In this document: in pieces, positions 61,609 through 64,000 of the stretch
Numbering within the stretch: position 1 is the stretch's first letter
How the letters are laid out: every line of letters begins with the position of its first letter
Source of the DNA: Phycisphaerales bacterium
GTDB lineage: Bacteria; Planctomycetota; Phycisphaerae; SM23-33
Assembly: GCA_018644725.1 (NCBI GenBank)
Contig: JABGPZ010000044.1
Coordinates: 1 to 64,000, forward strand
Direction: 5' to 3'
DNA length: 64,000 nt
Program-made: the position numbers and the translations under genes
Notes under the pieces: model-generated
Databases searched by the model: none
The model's input: the letters and a program-made list of their open reading frames with translations, nothing else
What the model was told of the DNA's origin: nothing

Positions 61609-62472
61609 ATGAAGACCGTATCTACTATACAGGAACTTCGCGCGGCGATGGCCGAGCTTCGTGCTGCGGGCCAAAGCGTGGGCTTTGTGCCGACGATGGG
61701 CGCGCTTCATGCGGGGCACTGCTCGCTGATCGATGCCGCGCGCGCGGAGTGTGACGCGGTGGTCGTGAGCATTTTTGTCAACCCGACCCAGTTTGCCCCG
61801 ACCGAAGACCTCAGCCAATATCCCAGGCCGATCGAGGCCGACCTCGCCGCGTGCGCCGAGTGCGATGTCGCGGTGGTTTTCACGCCAACGCCCGATGAAA
61901 TGTACACCGATGGCGCGGGCGGGGGACTGACGACGATCGCGGTCGCCCAGCTTGGCGAGGGGTTGTGTGGCCGCAGTCGGCCTACGCATTTTGACGGCGT
62001 GTGTACCGTCGTCGCGAAGCTGCTGAACCTCGTTGGGCCCGATGTGCTTTACCTCGGGCAGAAGGATTTTCAGCAGGCGGCGATCCTCAAACGCATGGTC
62101 GCGGATCTTGATTTTCCCGTTCGCGTGAACGTGTGTCCGATCGTGCGCGAGGCCTCCGGGCTTGCTCTGTCGAGCCGAAATGTCTATCTCGACGAAGAAA
62201 TTCGAAAAAAATTCGCCCCAAAAATTTACGAATGTTTGCAGGTGCTGGCGAAGAAAATTTCAGATTCAGCCCCTTCTGGTGCGGAGTTGCGCGATTTTGC
62301 GGATTCGTTTTTTGCCGAGTGCACGCCCGTATTTGAGTTGGAATATTTAGAATTGCTTGATGCGGAAACTCTGAAACCCCCTGCAAATAAAGGGCGAAAT
62401 CGGGTTCTTGTGATTGCGGGATGTTTCGGAAAAACGCGATTGATCGACAACGTGTTGATCGAGTGCGATTGA
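61609..62472 (+). CDS. panC: Pantothenate synthetase
   Basis: Joins pantoate and beta-alanine using ATP in coenzyme A synthesis; 287 residues. VGFVPTMGALHAGHCSLI holds the HxGH nucleotide motif. SIFVNPTQF, DVLYLGQKDFQQ and LALSSRNVYL are conserved. From about 62195 the codon choice changes: A- and T-ending codons such as AAA, GAA, TTT and TTA become common, unlike the GC-rich first two thirds. The C-terminal domain is also the least conserved part of the family. Confidence 0.95.
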   Translation: MKTVSTIQELRAAMAELRAAGQSVGFVPTMGALHAGHCSLIDAARAECDAVVVSIFVNPTQFAPTEDLSQYPRPIEADLAACAECDVAVVFTPTPDEMYTDGAGGGLTTIAVAQLGEGLCGRSRPTHFDGVCTVVAKLLNLVGPDVLYLGQKDFQQAAILKRMVADLDFPVRVNVCPIVREASGLALSSRNVYLDEEIRKKFAPKIYECLQVLAKKISDSAPSGAELRDFADSFFAECTPVFELEYLELLDAETLKPPANKGRNRVLVIAGCFGKTRLIDNVLIECD

Positions 62473-62662
62473 ACGTCAAGCAATTTGGCGTGTTCAAGTC
62501 AAGAGTGAGGCCGAGAAAATGTGAAATATTTTATTTACGAGAACCCCTGATTTTATTACATATTTTTCGCATTCTCTCTTGAAATGCCTGCCCGCAAAGT
62601 GCAATATGAAGATCGGATATCAAGCCGGGTGAGGCACTCGGCAACCGCGCGGAAGTCACGGA

Positions 62663-62690
62663 TTGACCCAAAGCGCGGAGATAACATACT
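62663..62690 (+). promoter_or_regulatory. Promoter of the HU gene
   Basis: TTGACC at 62663-62668, 16-base spacer, CATACT at 62685-62690, about 30 bases before the start codon. The rest of the 247-base gap upstream is AT-rich without further features. Confidence 0.6.
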
Positions 62691-62719
62691 CAGGTTTGTT
62701 CACACAGAAGGAGCTCACC

Positions 62720-63004
62720 ATGGCACCCGCAAAACCGATGACCAAAGCACAAATCATTGCCAAACTGGCCGAAGACAACGAAATGACCAAGAAAGCCGCA
62801 GCTGCTTTCGTGGAAACCCTCGTCGGTCTCGCCTACACCGAAGCTAAAAAAGGCTTCACCATTCCCGGCCTCGGGAAACTGGTCATCCAGAACCGCAAGG
62901 CTCGCAAAGGTCGCAACCCTGCCACCGGCGAAGTCATCCAGATCAAGGCCAAGAAGGTCCTCAAGTTCCGCATCGCCAAGGCCGCCAAAGACAGCTGCCT
63001 GTAA
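62720..63004 (+). CDS. HU-family DNA-binding protein
   Basis: 94-residue nucleoid protein of the HU/IHF family. MTKAQIIAKLAEDNEMTKKAAAAFVETLVGLA forms the dimer helices (quoted here in two parts: MTKAQIIAKLAEDNE and MTKKAAAAFVETLVG); FTIPGLGKLVI and RKARKGRNPATGEVIQI form the DNA-binding arm with its GRNPATGE tip, and KVLKFRIAKAAKD ends it. AAGGAG precedes the ATG. Own promoter and terminator. Confidence 0.94.
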   Translation: MAPAKPMTKAQIIAKLAEDNEMTKKAAAAFVETLVGLAYTEAKKGFTIPGLGKLVIQNRKARKGRNPATGEVIQIKAKKVLKFRIAKAAKDSCL

Positions 63005-63028
63005 GCCGATCTTGAATCAAGATGTATT

Positions 63029-63054
63029 AAACCCGCTTTCGAGCGGGTTTTTTT
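63029..63054 (+). terminator. Terminator of the HU gene
   Basis: Nine-pair stem AAACCCGCT/AGCGGGTTT with a TTCG loop, followed by a T run. Confidence 0.9.
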
Positions 63055-63128
63055 ATATCGACCACGGCTTGGGACCTCTTGATGTCTGTTTCAGCACCGG
63101 AGGTGTGACAGTGGAGCGTTGATCCTGA

Positions 63129-64000
<872 letters not shown>

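Overview
This 64 kb window comes from a Gram-negative, mid-to-high GC bacterium, probably of the PVC group (Planctomycetota, Kiritimatiellota or Lentisphaerota). The evidence is a mixture: two secreted sulfatases, a PEP-CTERM protein, an HzsA-related (hydrazine synthase alpha-like) di-heme protein, LpxI (LPS synthesis), many lipoproteins, and dispersed GC-rich palindromic repeats of a kind common in these phyla. The phylum is an inference; there is no rRNA in the window. Nearly all of the window is normal chromosomal housekeeping sequence, with no plasmid, phage or insertion sequence.

Layout. 1-6 kb: argD (partial), ileS, a first composite hairpin repeat, and a secreted parvulin. 6.2-9.7 kb: a PEP-CTERM protein gene enclosed by about 1.1 kb of leader and 1.0 kb of trailer that do not look coding and are packed with small hairpins. 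9.8-16.6 kb: Tat-exported sulfatase, deoC, HzsA-related cytochrome, FGGY sugar kinase. 16.5-22 kb: hflX, a cold-shock-domain fusion, then a three-gene operon of a periplasmic ferredoxin, a NapH-like membrane ferredoxin and a Gfo/Idh dehydrogenase. 22-31.3 kb: a large secreted protein, then a tight operon of an LplT-like transporter, a PlsC-ACP-AMP-ligase fusion, a B12-binding radical SAM protein and a YfcE phosphodiesterase. 31.3-37.5 kb: second repeat copy, tatA, ybeY, psd-pssA-prepilin peptidase, an OmpA lipoprotein, hisH, a remnant of a second hisH end, and the third repeat copy. 37.4-49 kb (mostly minus strand): nitroreductase, ribE, a vWA/HEAT protein with a metalloprotease, phosphohexomutase, an IspH operon with a PSP1 (RicT-like) protein, and a class IV aminotransferase. 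48.6-64 kb: DUF2752 protein, two lipoproteins, yebC, second sulfatase, lpxI, a lipoprotein and an anchored repeat protein, gpmI, a TolC-type efflux operon behind a CsoR-type operator, a TM1266-like regulator, tgt, panC, HU and the start of eno.

The most unusual element is the PEP-CTERM transcription unit. Hairpins before the gene carry CTCA in their loops (about 20 CTCA against one TGAG in 6232-7353). Hairpins after the gene carry TGAG (about 15 TGAG against six CTCA in 8668-9626). The stems differ in sequence while the loop core is kept, and the two loop families are complementary. This suggests a large structured RNA, possibly held together by kissing loops between leader and trailer. I do not recognise it as a named RNA class.

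Other points: a perfect CsoR-family palindrome fills the -35/-10 spacer of a strong promoter driving the tolC-like operon. The second hisH 3' end differs from the first only at synonymous positions. Zinc ligands are missing in IleS and YbeY. A cold-shock domain is fused to a mutarotase-like domain.
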